From Leptolyngbya sp. SIOISBB (lineage in GTDB: Bacteria > Cyanobacteriota > Cyanobacteriia > Phormidesmidales > Phormidesmidaceae), in contig JAAHII010000001.1 in the NCBI GenBank assembly GCA_010671905.1, forward strand, positions 124,001-188,000: a stretch of DNA of 64,000 bases. Reading direction: 5' to 3'. A program made the translations under genes and the position numbers. Numbering within the stretch: position 1 is the first letter of the stretch; every line of letters begins with the position of its first letter. Of this stretch, positions 8,654 to 17,007 are shown piece after piece. The notes under the pieces were generated by a model. The model saw only the letters and a program-made list of their open reading frames with translations. It was not told the origin of the DNA and did not search any database.

Positions 8654-9124
8654 ATGAGCTCCTATACCGCTGAAGACATCAAAGCGATCGTGTCGGCCCC
8701 GATGAATGTCGGCATGGCTGTGGCCTTGGTTGACATGGGCATTATTTCCACCGCCATTGAGGCGGCAGCGATCACCAAGGCGATCGCTGGGGCCGCCCAA
8801 AAATATCCCAATAACGCCATTATTCAGACCGCTTTTTCTAGCGAATCGCTGAAAACCACCAAGATTGAAAAACCGGATGTCAAAGCCGAAGACATCAAAT
8901 CTGGGGCTTATGTCAATGCCGCGATCGCGGAGGTCAACGCAGTCGTGACGATGCTGCAGGATAAAGCCTCAGCCAACGACATCACGGAATACAAACAGTT
9001 TATTTATGACTGTGGCGATGCCGTAGCCAATGCCGCCGGTAGCGGTTTGTTTGGCAGTGGGGCCAAAGTCAGCGAGGCCGAAGCGCAAACCTTGGCTCGG
9101 TTGAAAGCAGCCTTGGAACTTTAA
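8654..9124 (+). CDS. Unrecognised conserved-looking cyanobacterial protein
   Basis: 156 residues from the ATG at 8654, which begins MSSYTAEDIKAIVSAPMNVG. An upstream in-frame TTG at 8639 would add five residues and lacks a ribosome site. The protein is alanine-rich and mostly helical (GMAVALVDMGIISTAIEAAA, AITKAIAGAAQKYPNNAIIQ), ending in SEAEAQTLARLKAALEL. No signal peptide or clear membrane helix is seen, and I recognise no domain. HIP1 octamers and codon use match its neighbours, so it looks native. It heads a short plus-strand run with a lipoprotein (9442) and another unknown (10206), but the 300-base gap containing a dispersed repeat argues against one operon. Confidence 0.6.
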   Translation: MSSYTAEDIKAIVSAPMNVGMAVALVDMGIISTAIEAAAITKAIAGAAQKYPNNAIIQTAFSSESLKTTKIEKPDVKAEDIKSGAYVNAAIAEVNAVVTMLQDKASANDITEYKQFIYDCGDAVANAAGSGLFGSGAKVSEAEAQTLARLKAALEL

Positions 9125-9161
9125 GTCTGGAACTGCTTGACTGCGATCGCCCTGGTCTATA

Positions 9162-9258
9162 GCCGCAGTTTGATCAGGTCGCCCTGGATTGTCGAAACTG
9201 CTTTCTAGCCTGCATTTCAATTCCGCATTCCGACCTCCGCATTCCGCATTCTGCTATA
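9162..9258 (+). repeat. Dispersed repeat R2, copy 1 (CATTCCG-rich)
   Basis: A ~97-bp unit from GCAGTTTGATCAGGTCGCC to CATTCTGCTATA, with tandem CATTCCG heptamers. It reappears at 50712–50834 (same strand) and, diverged, at 11092–11175 (inverted). Copies 1 and 2 bracket the two genes at 9442–11090. Confidence 0.6.
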
Positions 9259-9441
9259 AACCTCGGCAGGGCGATCACGAAACTTGGGGCGCAGGGTAGT
9301 TAGCCATTGCCTCTAGGGCTGTAAATTTCTGTGAGTCTGAGTCATGAGACCTGTCTCTTCTCCTAGAAAATTCAAGATAGATCTTTCTCTATGGGCTGCA
9401 CACTTATAGTCCAAGGATTTTTCGAAAATAAGGATGACGCT

Positions 9442-10152
9442 ATGAATTTTCCCCACTGGTTTAAGCCCTGCTTGCCGCTGTTACTGATGACGATGCTGAC
9501 AGTTACGGCCTGTAGCTCAGCCCCTTCCCAATACGATCAAGCGCAACAAGACACCACCGGCTTCAAAGCTCCCGCAGCAGTGGAAAAAGGAGCCGAGCAA
9601 GGTGGGACATTCAACGCGTTTTTTCCCGCCTCAGAGGGAGACTTCAAGGTCGTTCCTTCTCAAGAGAAAAAAGGATTTGCCGAGTACAAGCTTAAGCGCG
9701 ATGGTGCAACTCTCGCCATGTTGACCATCAACGACACCATTAGCCTGCCCGCTGCGGCCAAGAAGTACGAAGATGCGACCACAACTGTGGCTGGATTCCC
9801 CACTGTTGAGCAGGGCAATACCATAACAGGAGTGCTCGTCAATGGTCGCTATCAGGTCAAGGTCCTCTCTCGCAGTGACACCTTTACGGCAGCCGATCGT
9901 GCCGTCTGGCTCGAAAAGTTTGATTGGGACGGACTCTCGGCTTTAGAAGCGGAGACTAAAGCCTTTCGTCGAGTTCAGAAGCGACAAGCTACCCCAGGGC
10001 AAAAGGCCACCGCCGTCCAAGAGGGCATTGAGCAGAACGCTGCCGTCGCACCGGCAACCTCAAGTGCTCCAGAGACCACCACTGCGCCGACACCTGGGCC
10101 CAAATCAACTCTTGAGACATCACCCTTTTTAGTGCCGACACCGGCTAGCTAG
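9442..10152 (+). CDS. Putative lipoprotein of unknown function
   Basis: 236 residues from the ATG at 9442, preceded by an AAGGA Shine-Dalgarno at 9430–9434; an in-frame upstream start at 9391 is therefore not preferred. The N-terminus MNFPHWFKPCLPLLLMTMLT has a hydrophobic core followed by the lipobox VTAC at about residues 21–24, so it is probably lipid-anchored. A compact middle domain (roughly residues 50–170: FNAFFPASEGDFKVVP to AVWLEKFDWDGLSALEAE) is followed by a disordered Pro/Thr/Ala-rich tail (ATPGQKATAVQEG to LVPTPAS). The middle domain is faintly reminiscent of PsbP-like proteins, but I would not assign it. It is followed after 53 bp by 10206–11090, probably co-transcribed. Confidence 0.65.
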   Translation: MNFPHWFKPCLPLLLMTMLTVTACSSAPSQYDQAQQDTTGFKAPAAVEKGAEQGGTFNAFFPASEGDFKVVPSQEKKGFAEYKLKRDGATLAMLTINDTISLPAAAKKYEDATTTVAGFPTVEQGNTITGVLVNGRYQVKVLSRSDTFTAADRAVWLEKFDWDGLSALEAETKAFRRVQKRQATPGQKATAVQEGIEQNAAVAPATSSAPETTTAPTPGPKSTLETSPFLVPTPAS

Positions 10153-10205
10153 GTTTGTTCAAGCGGCCAGTGGTCTAAAATCCCCCTCACCTTTAGGAGA
10201 GCTTC

Positions 10206-11090
10206 ATGAGCGTCAAAATTTACGAAAAAGTTGATAAGCTATCCACCGGCGGTTTGACCGTACGGGCATTGAAGACCTTGGATACCTTTGTGCCGGGTCA
10301 GTGGGAAAATTTGGTGGGCTTTGACCACACCATCAAGCAGGTGACGGGTGAAACCGATGCGGCGATGGTGCAAGCCATCGGGGAGCGGGCGATCGCCCTG
10401 TTCAACGATAAATCTCAAGGCTATCAGCGGGCTTTGTGGCTGTATGAAACCGTGGACTCAGCTTCGGGCCTGTTGGGGGCGGCGGCGATCGCCAACCGCA
10501 TTGGTCAAGATACATTTCTCGGCTTTTTGAAAAACATCACCCCCAAACCGGAACAGGCACAAACTATTGACCTATCCGTGAAATTGGTGACAGAAGTCGT
10601 CGCCTTTTGCCACATCAATGGTATTCCCGGCGATAGCTTAGGTGATTTTCTCTCAGCCCTTGGCGACTACAGCAGTGAGTCACTCATGCGGATGGCGGCC
10701 CTCGTCTCCTTTGACGGTGTCATTCCCCTCGGGGCTGACTTCAGCATCAAAGCTTTGAATGCCATTAAGAACATGGGGCCGGATGAACTGGAGAAAAACA
10801 AGACGTTTAAAGGGGTAAAGAAAGAGATTCCTGGTAAAGACTCGAAGGGCAAATTGTCCTTCATTACCGAAAGTTTTGAATCCACTCAGGGCTGGATGGA
10901 CAAGTTTGTCAGCGACAAAGGCATTACCCAAGATGGACTGATCGATAAATTAGCTGGCTTTATGGAAGGTTCTAAAAGCAAACTCGACTATTTAGGGGCA
11001 TTTTTGGATGTATCGGTGAATTACTACGAACACACCGGTGTGCAAACCCTGGCCCGCCGCCTGATTGAGCGCGCCGTCGCGGAACTCTAG
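10206..11090 (+). CDS. Unrecognised cytosolic helical protein
   Basis: 294 residues, starting MSVKIYEKVDKLSTGGLTVR after a strong TAGGAGAG Shine-Dalgarno. No signal peptide or transmembrane helix is seen. It is mostly alpha-helical: a first region (residues 20–140) with ALKTLDTFVPGQWENLVGFD and YQRALWLYETVDSASGLLGAA, and a second (150–290) with FLSALGDYSSESLMRMAALV and LIDKLAGFMEGSKSKLDYLG. It ends TLARRLIERAVAEL. I do not recognise a family. The close spacing to the lipoprotein and to the other unknown at 8654 suggests a lineage-specific cluster. Confidence that it is a real gene is high (length, ribosome site, HIP1 content); the function is unknown. Confidence 0.72.
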   Translation: MSVKIYEKVDKLSTGGLTVRALKTLDTFVPGQWENLVGFDHTIKQVTGETDAAMVQAIGERAIALFNDKSQGYQRALWLYETVDSASGLLGAAAIANRIGQDTFLGFLKNITPKPEQAQTIDLSVKLVTEVVAFCHINGIPGDSLGDFLSALGDYSSESLMRMAALVSFDGVIPLGADFSIKALNAIKNMGPDELEKNKTFKGVKKEIPGKDSKGKLSFITESFESTQGWMDKFVSDKGITQDGLIDKLAGFMEGSKSKLDYLGAFLDVSVNYYEHTGVQTLARRLIERAVAEL

Positions 11091-11091
11091 C

Positions 11092-11175
11092 TGTAGCAGA
11101 ATGCGGAATGCAGAATTGAAAGGTCGATCAGATACTGATTACAGTGATCTGGAGTGACCTAACCAAACTGCGATT
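11092..11175 (-). repeat. Dispersed repeat R2, copy 2 (inverted, diverged)
   Basis: Begins at the base after the preceding stop codon. The minus strand reads CGCAGTTTGGTTAGGTC…TTCAATTCTGCATTCCGCATTCTGCTA, matching the ends of the copy at 9162–9258 with a diverged middle. Confidence 0.45.
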
Positions 11176-11259
11176 TGGTACAGCATATATTGAGGGAGTT
11201 TTTTAGCCGCCCTGATCAACTGGAATCAATTTAAAGGGAAAGACTTCTATGTTGCCCCC

Positions 11260-11394
11260 CTATTCATCCGCCTTCAAGCCATAGATACCCCGGACTGCTT
11301 GCTCCAGTTCCCTCAGCTTCCAGACCGGATAAATCACCATACCCACTTTCCCAGCACGCTGGCATCGCTGATATTGCCAACTTTGCTGCCTTGC
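11260..11394 (-). pseudogene. Possible C-terminal gene fragment next to a MITE
   Basis: A 44-codon open stretch on the minus strand runs from the MITE border to TAG at 11260–11262. It contains GKVGMVIYPVWKLRELEQAV and ends RGIYGLKADE. The GMVIYP-(x)n-LR pattern recalls the C-terminus of isocitrate lyase/PEP-mutase family proteins, but this is only an impression. The frame hits a stop exactly at the MITE edge, so this looks like the tail of a gene whose front was lost or displaced. Confidence 0.25.
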
Positions 11395-11395
11395 T

Positions 11396-11525
11396 TAGGG
11401 CGCGTCATCAATTAATCCCAGAAGTCTTTAGGGCAAAGCATTGCCGCGCCCGTACTCACTCCATAGGCTAGGGGCTGTCGTTCCTTTGCTGAAAGGGTTT
11501 GGCCGCGACCGGATGACAGGCCCTA
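11396..11525. mobile_element. MITE copy 2 (130 bp)
   Basis: Bounded by TAGGGCGCGTCATC and GGATGACAGGCCCTA as terminal inverted repeats, with CTTAGGG/CCCTAAG symmetry extending into the flanks. It is non-coding. The outermost TA on both sides would fit a TA target duplication of the IS630/Tc1 type (inference). Confidence 0.75.
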
Positions 11526-11533
11526 AGTAACTC

Positions 11534-11569
11534 AAAACAAAAGGGGATGCGATCGCTCACATCCCCTTT
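11534..11569 (-). terminator. Rho-independent terminator of ndhH
   Basis: Perfect 10-bp stem AAAGGGGATG (11540–11549) / CATCCCCTTT (11560–11569), followed on the minus strand by TTTTGTTTTG. It lies 25 bp after the ndhH stop. The loop contains a GCGATCGC octamer. Confidence 0.8.
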
Positions 11570-11593
11570 CGATACACCCGTCAGCCAAGCTGG

Positions 11594-12778
11594 CTAGCGG
11601 TCAACCGACCCCATGATGACGTCAATACTGCCGAGAATCGCCATGATGTCGGCGACCTTCATGCCCCGCAGCAAATGCGGCAGAATTTGGAGGTTGTTGA
11701 AATCGGCGGCGCGAATCTTGAAGCGCCAGGGGAAAACGTTATCGTCACCCATGATGAACACCCCTAACTCACCTTTGCCACTTTCCAGGCGCACGTAGTG
11801 TTCACCTGCGGGGATCTTAAAGGTGGGGGGAATCTTTTTCCCCGCAAACTGATAGTCAAAGTCATTCCACTCTGATTTCGGGCCTTCGGCCATCCGCTTA
11901 GCTTCCAGGTTTTCATAAGGCCCCCCTGGTAACTGCTTGCAGGCCTGGCGAATAATTTTGACTGACTCTCGCATTTCGGCCATCCGCACGACGTAACGCG
12001 CCATGCAGTCACCTTCGGTGGCATATTGCACGTCCCAATCGAGCTCGTCATAGCATTCGTAATGGTCGACTTTGCGCAAATCCCACTTGACGCCAGAGCC
12101 GCGCAGCATCGGACCAGACAAGCCCCAAGCGATCGCATCTTCCCGCGAAATGACGCCAATCCCCTCAATACGCCGCCGGAAGATCGGGTTATTAGTGATG
12201 AGCTTTTCGTACTCATCTACCTTCGGGAGGAAGTAGTCACAGAAATCCAAACATTTGTCGATCCAGCCATAAGGGAGGTCGGCGGCTACCCCCCCAATGC
12301 GGAAATAGTTATTGTTGACCATGCGCTGGCCGGTCGCCGCTTCCCACAGGTCATAAATGATTTCCCGCTCGCGAAAGATGTAGAAAAAGGGCGTCTGAGC
12401 ACCCACATCAGCCAAAAACGGCCCTAACCACAACAGATGATTAGCAATCCGATTGAGCTCTAACATGATGACGCGAATATAACTGGCGCGCTTGGGCACA
12501 TCAATATCGGCCAGTTTTTCCGGGGCGTTAACCGTGATCGCTTCGTTGAACATACCTGCCGCGTAATCCCAGCGACTCACGTAGGGCACAAACTGAACAT
12601 TGGTGCGACTCTCGGCAATTTTTTCCATGCCGCGATGCAGATAGCCAATGACCGGCTCACAATCGACGACATCTTCGCCATCCAGCGTCACAATGAGGCG
12701 CAATACCCCGTGCATCGAGGGATGGTGCGGCCCCATGTTGATGACCATGGGTTCGGTTTTGGTTTCAATGCGTGTCAT
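11594..12778 (-). CDS. ndhH: NAD(P)H-quinone oxidoreductase subunit H
   Basis: 394-residue 49-kDa-type subunit of the hydrophilic arm of the cyanobacterial NDH-1 complex, next to the quinone site, serving respiration, cyclic electron flow and CO2 uptake. [20 protein letters not shown] near residues 11–30 and [17 protein letters not shown] near 43–59 are the conserved quinone-cavity segments. The C-terminus [29 protein letters not shown], ending in the family's D-R, is intact. The start at 12778 ([12 protein letters not shown]) gives the usual cyanobacterial length of 394; an upstream in-frame start at 12829 would add 17 atypical residues. It stands alone, not with other ndh genes, which is normal for cyanobacterial ndhH, and ends at a clear terminator. 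Confidence 0.97.
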   Translation of the reverse strand: MTRIETKTEPMVINMGPHHPSMHGVLRLIVTLDGEDVVDCEPVIGYLHRGMEKIAESRTNVQFVPYVSRWDYAAGMFNEAITVNAPEKLADIDVPKRASYIRVIMLELNRIANHLLWLGPFLADVGAQTPFFYIFREREIIYDLWEAATGQRMVNNNYFRIGGVAADLPYGWIDKCLDFCDYFLPKVDEYEKLITNNPIFRRRIEGIGVISREDAIAWGLSGPMLRGSGVKWDLRKVDHYECYDELDWDVQYATEGDCMARYVVRMAEMRESVKIIRQACKQLPGGPYENLEAKRMAEGPKSEWNDFDYQFAGKKIPPTFKIPAGEHYVRLESGKGELGVFIMGDDNVFPWRFKIRAADFNNLQILPHLLRGMKVADIMAILGSIDVIMGSVDR

Positions 12779-13014
12779 GGATTCGCCTGGGAGGGTATCA
12801 ACAATGAGTGCGATCGCCCCGAAGGGCATGGCTGCAACAGGATCAACTCTGAACTTAGTGGCTCAACGTCGGCAAAATGTTGCCCTTCATTAATATAAAA
12901 GGTCTGACCCCCGATTTTCTAGACATTTCCATACCATAAGCTTTGGAATGAGATTGGCACTGCCTATGGGGTACGTGAGTAGGGGCGTGGGTGTGAGGGT
13001 AATTGAGACTTTTT

Positions 13015-13908
13015 ATGGCTGAGGAAAGCAGGACATTTCAGCATGTGCCGGTACTGCCAGAAGCCGTGCTGACCGGGTTGAAAATTGGCAATACCAGCGG
13101 TTCACAGTACTTTTTGGATGCGACGGTGGGGGGTGGGGGACACAGTGCCTTAATGCTCCAAAAGGATGAGCAGATGCAACTCGTAGCGCTGGATCAGGAT
13201 ACGATCGCCCTGCAAGCGGCCCAACAAAAATTAGCGGAATTTGGCGATCGCGTCACTCTGCATCACACCAATTTTGGCAACTTTGACCCTGGCGCACAGA
13301 AATTCATAGGAATTCTCGCCGATATTGGCGTGAGTTCGTCCCAACTTGATACTCCCGAGCGGGGCTTTAGCTTTCGCCAAGCAGCGCCTCTGGATATGCG
13401 AATGAACCAGCATCAGCCCCTCAGCGCCGCCGACATCGTCAATCATTGGGATGAAGTTGAGTTAGCCAATTTGATCTATGGGTACGGCGAAGAACGCCTG
13501 TCGCGCCGCATTGCCCGCAAAATCCTTGAGCAGCGGCCCTTCCAGACAACCACAGAGTTGGCCGAGGCGATCGCCCATTGCGTCCCGAAAAAGTATCGCT
13601 ATGGCCGTATTCATCCTGCCACACGGACTTTCCAAGCCTTACGGATCGCCGTCAATGCCGAATTAGAAATGTTGAAAACGTTTCTGGCAAATGCGCCCGA
13701 GTGGTTATTGCCAGGGGGACGGTTAGTCATCATTAGTTTTCACAGCCTAGAAGACCGCATTGTCAAACATGCCTTCCGACAGGACGATCGCTTGAAGATT
13801 GTGACGAAAAAACCCGTGATGGCCACAGAGGAGGAGGTGCAAGCCAATCCCCGAGCGCGATCGGCCAAACTCAGAGTAGCCGAGAAGGTAATGGCTGCGA
13901 GCAACTAA
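13015..13908 (+). CDS. rsmH: 16S rRNA (cytosine1402-N4)-methyltransferase
   Basis: 297-residue S-adenosylmethionine-dependent enzyme methylating N4 of C1402 in the decoding centre of 16S rRNA. Conserved elements: HVPVLPEAVLTGL near the N-terminus, the SAM-binding loop DATVGGGGHS near residues 34–43, LVALDQD near 60, ILADIGVSSSQLD near 103–115, the RGFSFR-(x)n-DMRMN segment, RIHPATRTFQALRIAVNAEL near 200–219, and GGRLVIISFHSLEDRIVK near 230–247. The ATG at 13015 is preferred over the in-frame TTG at 13003. It is divergent from ndhH. No mraZ, ftsL or cell-wall genes follow, as usual in cyanobacteria. Confidence 0.95.
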   Translation: MAEESRTFQHVPVLPEAVLTGLKIGNTSGSQYFLDATVGGGGHSALMLQKDEQMQLVALDQDTIALQAAQQKLAEFGDRVTLHHTNFGNFDPGAQKFIGILADIGVSSSQLDTPERGFSFRQAAPLDMRMNQHQPLSAADIVNHWDEVELANLIYGYGEERLSRRIARKILEQRPFQTTTELAEAIAHCVPKKYRYGRIHPATRTFQALRIAVNAELEMLKTFLANAPEWLLPGGRLVIISFHSLEDRIVKHAFRQDDRLKIVTKKPVMATEEEVQANPRARSAKLRVAEKVMAASN

Positions 13909-14410
13909 CTGAACGGCAAACGACTCATCGGCGCCCAAAAATCAGCCGCCCACCATTATGCTTGAACGCTCGCAACCTTGAATCAACAGCGCCCTTAGCA
14001 GAACCCGGTTTTGACACGAACCTCTAGCCAGGGTTCGCTGCCGCTTGCTGATCGCCACTATCAACTCCCCGGCCTCTCAATCAACCGAGGTTACTTTAGG
14101 TTTGATCGCTGACAACGATTGATTTGCCTATAGGATTGGGAAAACTGAATCAAGTTAGTGGCTGCCAAACGTACTGAGAGTAATTTCTCAACGTCAACGG
14201 CTAACTGACTGGGGTTAACAGAGGTCATGGATCCACCGGCAATCCTTCTGGGCGCGCTATCCATGGAAAGACAGTACTCTCAACGAACTCAAGCGTAATT
14301 TGATGACGTCGTCTTCCTCGCTCTAACCTTGCAGATGATGCTAACTCTCGGGAACCGATTTGCCGTATGTGCGCTTCACCTGCGATTGCTCTTTTAAGGG
14401 GACTTTCCCG
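13909..14410. other. Gene-free stretch between rsmH and the PP2C regulator
   Basis: About 500 bases with no supported gene, RNA or repeat. It should contain the promoter of the 14411–16518 operon. An AAGGGGA ribosome site at its right end serves 14411. Confidence 0.5.
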
Positions 14411-16078
14411 ATGACCTGGGAAGACAATGACACCCTCAAACTCATGGTGGTCGACGATGAGCCAGACAATCTGGACTTGTTGTACCGTGCCTTTCGCCGT
14501 GACTTTGATGTTTATCGGGCGGAAGATGGGTTTAAGGCCCTAGAGGTCTTAGAAACCGCTGGAGAAATGGCGGTGATTATTTCTGACCAGCGCATGCCTC
14601 GCATGAATGGGACAGAATTTTTGAGCCGCACGGTGGAGAAATTTCCGGACACGATTCGGATTGTGCTTACCGGCTACACCGATGTAGAAGATTTGGTCGA
14701 AGCGATTAACTCCGGCAAGGTCTTCAAATACATCACGAAGCCTTGGAATCCGAAGGAATTGAAATCGGTAGTTATGCAGGCTGCGGAGACGTTTCGGGTG
14801 GTCAAGCAGCGAACCCAGGCGCTCACTCAAGCGCTCGCCCGCGAGTCGTTTTTCAATGACGTGATGAGTGTCATCCGCGAATCGCTGGACTACCACAGCA
14901 TGCTCCAAACGATCGTCACAACCTTGGGTAAGACCTTTGAGGCGACCCATGCTGTGCTTTATGCCGTTGAAGCCCATGAACAGCACGCTGAGTTGGACAA
15001 AGCCCTCAACTTCAGCCTACTAGAGCCAGAACTGCCACCTGATGCCAGCTTAGAAAGCCATAGCCTGCAGGTGAGCGAGAAAGTACTGCAAACCGGTGAA
15101 CTAAACACCGAGACTGTGGACCACTCCCCAGCGGTGACCGCCCTCACGGTACCCCTGAGGTATCAGCAAACCACATTGGCGATCGTGACGCTTTATCATG
15201 ACGCCGAGGACGCCAATTGGGCCGAGGCCACAGCTCAATTGCTCAACAGCGTTGCCGAACAAATTGCCTTAGCGATTTCTCAGGCCAAACTCTATCAGCG
15301 TATTCAAAAGCAAACTCAGCAGATGCGGGCAGAGCTTGAAGTCGCCAGGCAAATTCAGACCAATCTGCTGCGCCAGAGCGTTCCCGAAATTGCCCATGTG
15401 CGGATTCAGGCTCGCTGTCTACCGGCGAGGGAAGTAGGGGGTGATTTTTACGAGATTTTCCCTCATCCTCAAGGGCATATCTGGCTAGCCGTGGGCGATG
15501 TATCAGGCAAGGGAGTGCCTGCCGCCCTATTTATGGCCAGTGCGATTTCTGTATTGCGGCGAGAACTCTCTCAAGATCGATCACCGGCCCCTGATAAGGT
15601 GATGCGAAATCTGAATCGCAGTCTGTGGGATGACTTGGTCAACAGTAACTGCTTTATCACGCTGGCCCTGATTTGCTATGACCCAAGTACCCATCAACTC
15701 TGGTATGCCAACGCGGGACATATTTACCCGATGGTTTGGTCGGAGACGCTCATTGATGATCCTACTGCTGAGCCACTGTATCTCAAGACGCGAGGGGTAC
15801 CGCTTGGCATCTTGCCCGATTGGCAAGCTTCGGCTGGTGAGTTGGAGCTGGCACCGGGTCATACTTTGCTGCTGACTAGCGATGGTTTAACTGAGGCCAC
15901 GGTGGCGGATGCCACTCAGGATGGGGTGGCCGCCATGCTCAGACAAACAGGTTTATGGGCGCTCCTACAGCAACACCCGCGATCGCTTGATTTAGACAAG
16001 CTCCTAAGCGCGATTCAGGCCGGTAGTGCTGAGCAAGAAGACGACCAGACAGCCTTATTGCTGGAGGTGACGGCATGA
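14411..16078 (+). CDS. Response regulator–GAF–PP2C (RsbU/SpoIIE-type) phosphatase
   Basis: 555-residue cytosolic signalling protein. An N-terminal receiver domain (residues about 8–125: KLMVVDDEPDNLDLL, phospho-acceptor Asp in VIISDQRMPRMNG, LTGYTD, and KYITKPW with the conserved Lys) leads through a helical linker to a GAF domain (about 165–305). A C-terminal PP2C/SpoIIE phosphatase (about 325–555) follows, with QTNLLRQSVP, GGDFYEIF and WLAVGDVSGKGVPAALFMA supplying metal-binding Asp and Gly residues, then LLTSDGLTEA and EQEDDQTALLLEV. Phosphorylation presumably controls dephosphorylation of an anti-sigma antagonist (partner switching). The ATG at 14411 has an AAGGGGA site; an in-frame ATG at 14360 lacks one. 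It overlaps the downstream kinase gene by four bases (ATGA). The sensor kinase and antagonist protein are not nearby. Confidence 0.92.
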   Translation: MTWEDNDTLKLMVVDDEPDNLDLLYRAFRRDFDVYRAEDGFKALEVLETAGEMAVIISDQRMPRMNGTEFLSRTVEKFPDTIRIVLTGYTDVEDLVEAINSGKVFKYITKPWNPKELKSVVMQAAETFRVVKQRTQALTQALARESFFNDVMSVIRESLDYHSMLQTIVTTLGKTFEATHAVLYAVEAHEQHAELDKALNFSLLEPELPPDASLESHSLQVSEKVLQTGELNTETVDHSPAVTALTVPLRYQQTTLAIVTLYHDAEDANWAEATAQLLNSVAEQIALAISQAKLYQRIQKQTQQMRAELEVARQIQTNLLRQSVPEIAHVRIQARCLPAREVGGDFYEIFPHPQGHIWLAVGDVSGKGVPAALFMASAISVLRRELSQDRSPAPDKVMRNLNRSLWDDLVNSNCFITLALICYDPSTHQLWYANAGHIYPMVWSETLIDDPTAEPLYLKTRGVPLGILPDWQASAGELELAPGHTLLLTSDGLTEATVADATQDGVAAMLRQTGLWALLQQHPRSLDLDKLLSAIQAGSAEQEDDQTALLLEVTA

Positions 16079-16518
16079 TGCAGACAGAACTCCGGATCCC
16101 CAGCGACCTCAAATTCTTAGCTGTGATCGAAGAGTGGCTATTAGGCACGCTACGGGTCGAGCTCGGGGATTGGGGAGAATGGCCCAAGTGGGAAAGTCGC
16201 CTCCGACTCGTCATCGTGGAAGCTTACTCCAACGTAGTGCGCCATGCTCATAAAGATGCTCCCCAGGCCTTAGTGGTCATGAGAGTTGAGTTACAGGCTG
16301 AACTGCTGCACATTGAGGTGTGGGATCAAGGACAAGGATTTGATTTGAGTACTTATTTGCCACCCACGCCCGATTTGCAACAAGAGGGGGGCTACGGCTG
16401 GATGATTCTCAACCGCTTGATGGATAAGGTGGAGTATCAGGTCAAAGGCCAAGAACGCGGGAACTGCCTGAGACTTCAGGCTCATTTACCGGTAAATCAA
16501 CTTACTCCTTCCCTGTAA
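16075..16518 (+). CDS. Anti-sigma-factor-type Ser/Thr kinase (RsbW-like GHKL ATPase)
   Basis: 147 residues. RLRLVIVEAYSNVVRHAHK near residues 43–61 is the N-box (E-x3-N) of the GHKL ATP-binding fold. LHIEVWDQGQGFDL near 80–93 is the G1 box (DxGxG), and GGYGWMILNRLMDKVEY near 107–123 is the G2 region. Such proteins phosphorylate an STAS antagonist and bind a partner such as a sigma factor or output protein. Translational coupling by ATGA overlap with the PP2C protein indicates opposing kinase and phosphatase activities on one substrate. The partner is not encoded here. A minus-strand hairpin and a possible plus-strand terminator follow at 16916–16964. Confidence 0.9.
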   Translation: MMQTELRIPSDLKFLAVIEEWLLGTLRVELGDWGEWPKWESRLRLVIVEAYSNVVRHAHKDAPQALVVMRVELQAELLHIEVWDQGQGFDLSTYLPPTPDLQQEGGYGWMILNRLMDKVEYQVKGQERGNCLRLQAHLPVNQLTPSL

Positions 16519-16915
16519 ATTCCGCGTACTCAGTGTCGCTCTCAGGTCAGTGATTATCAGATTTCATCGCAACGGCTCATGATGCGGTTGCTATAAAAGG
16601 CTCTTTGACCGAGCTTGCGTATGTTCCAAATCTGTTAGGGCCGACATTTCGCAGGTCTTCTCACCAAACCGCACGATTTTCAAAGCCTTGCCCAATAAGG
16701 CTTTCAGCAATAGGGGCTGGAATGGAGTCATCTTGGGTTCGCTGCATTCTGCATCAATTTGGTTGTCTTGATGAACGCTGCTTGAGTTTTCTAAGCGCGA
16801 TCGCGGTCGACAGGTCGAACTGACAGGTCAGCGTTACTGGCGTTGATGCCGGCAGCTCTGCTTCAATGTGAGTCTGCTTTTCAGCGGTTAAGAATTGAAC
16901 ATCCTCAAAATTGTA
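16519..16915. other. Gene-free stretch downstream of the anti-sigma kinase
   Basis: About 400 bases without a supported gene. At 16570–16592 it contains GCAACGGCTCATGATGCGGTTGC, cut here to its features: a short GCAAC…GTTGC inverted motif also present, diverged, at 49204–49224. Nothing else was recognised. Confidence 0.4.
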
Positions 16916-16964
16916 AAACGCTTACACAGTAAGCGTTTCAGGGTATCCGATAAAATACCTTTTT
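16916..16964. terminator. Hairpin pair between convergent genes
   Basis: AAACGCTTAC (16916–16925) pairs perfectly with GTAAGCGTTT (16929–16938). On the minus strand it is followed by TACAATTTTG, so it probably terminates the dipeptidase gene ending at 17008. Next to it, GGTAT (16942–16946) and ATACC (16955–16959) with TTTTT could stop plus-strand transcripts, but that stem is only 5 bp. Confidence 0.6.
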
Positions 16965-17007
16965 CTGTCTTTCAACCTGCGAAATGTGGGTTAGGGCATA
17001 CGCAAGG

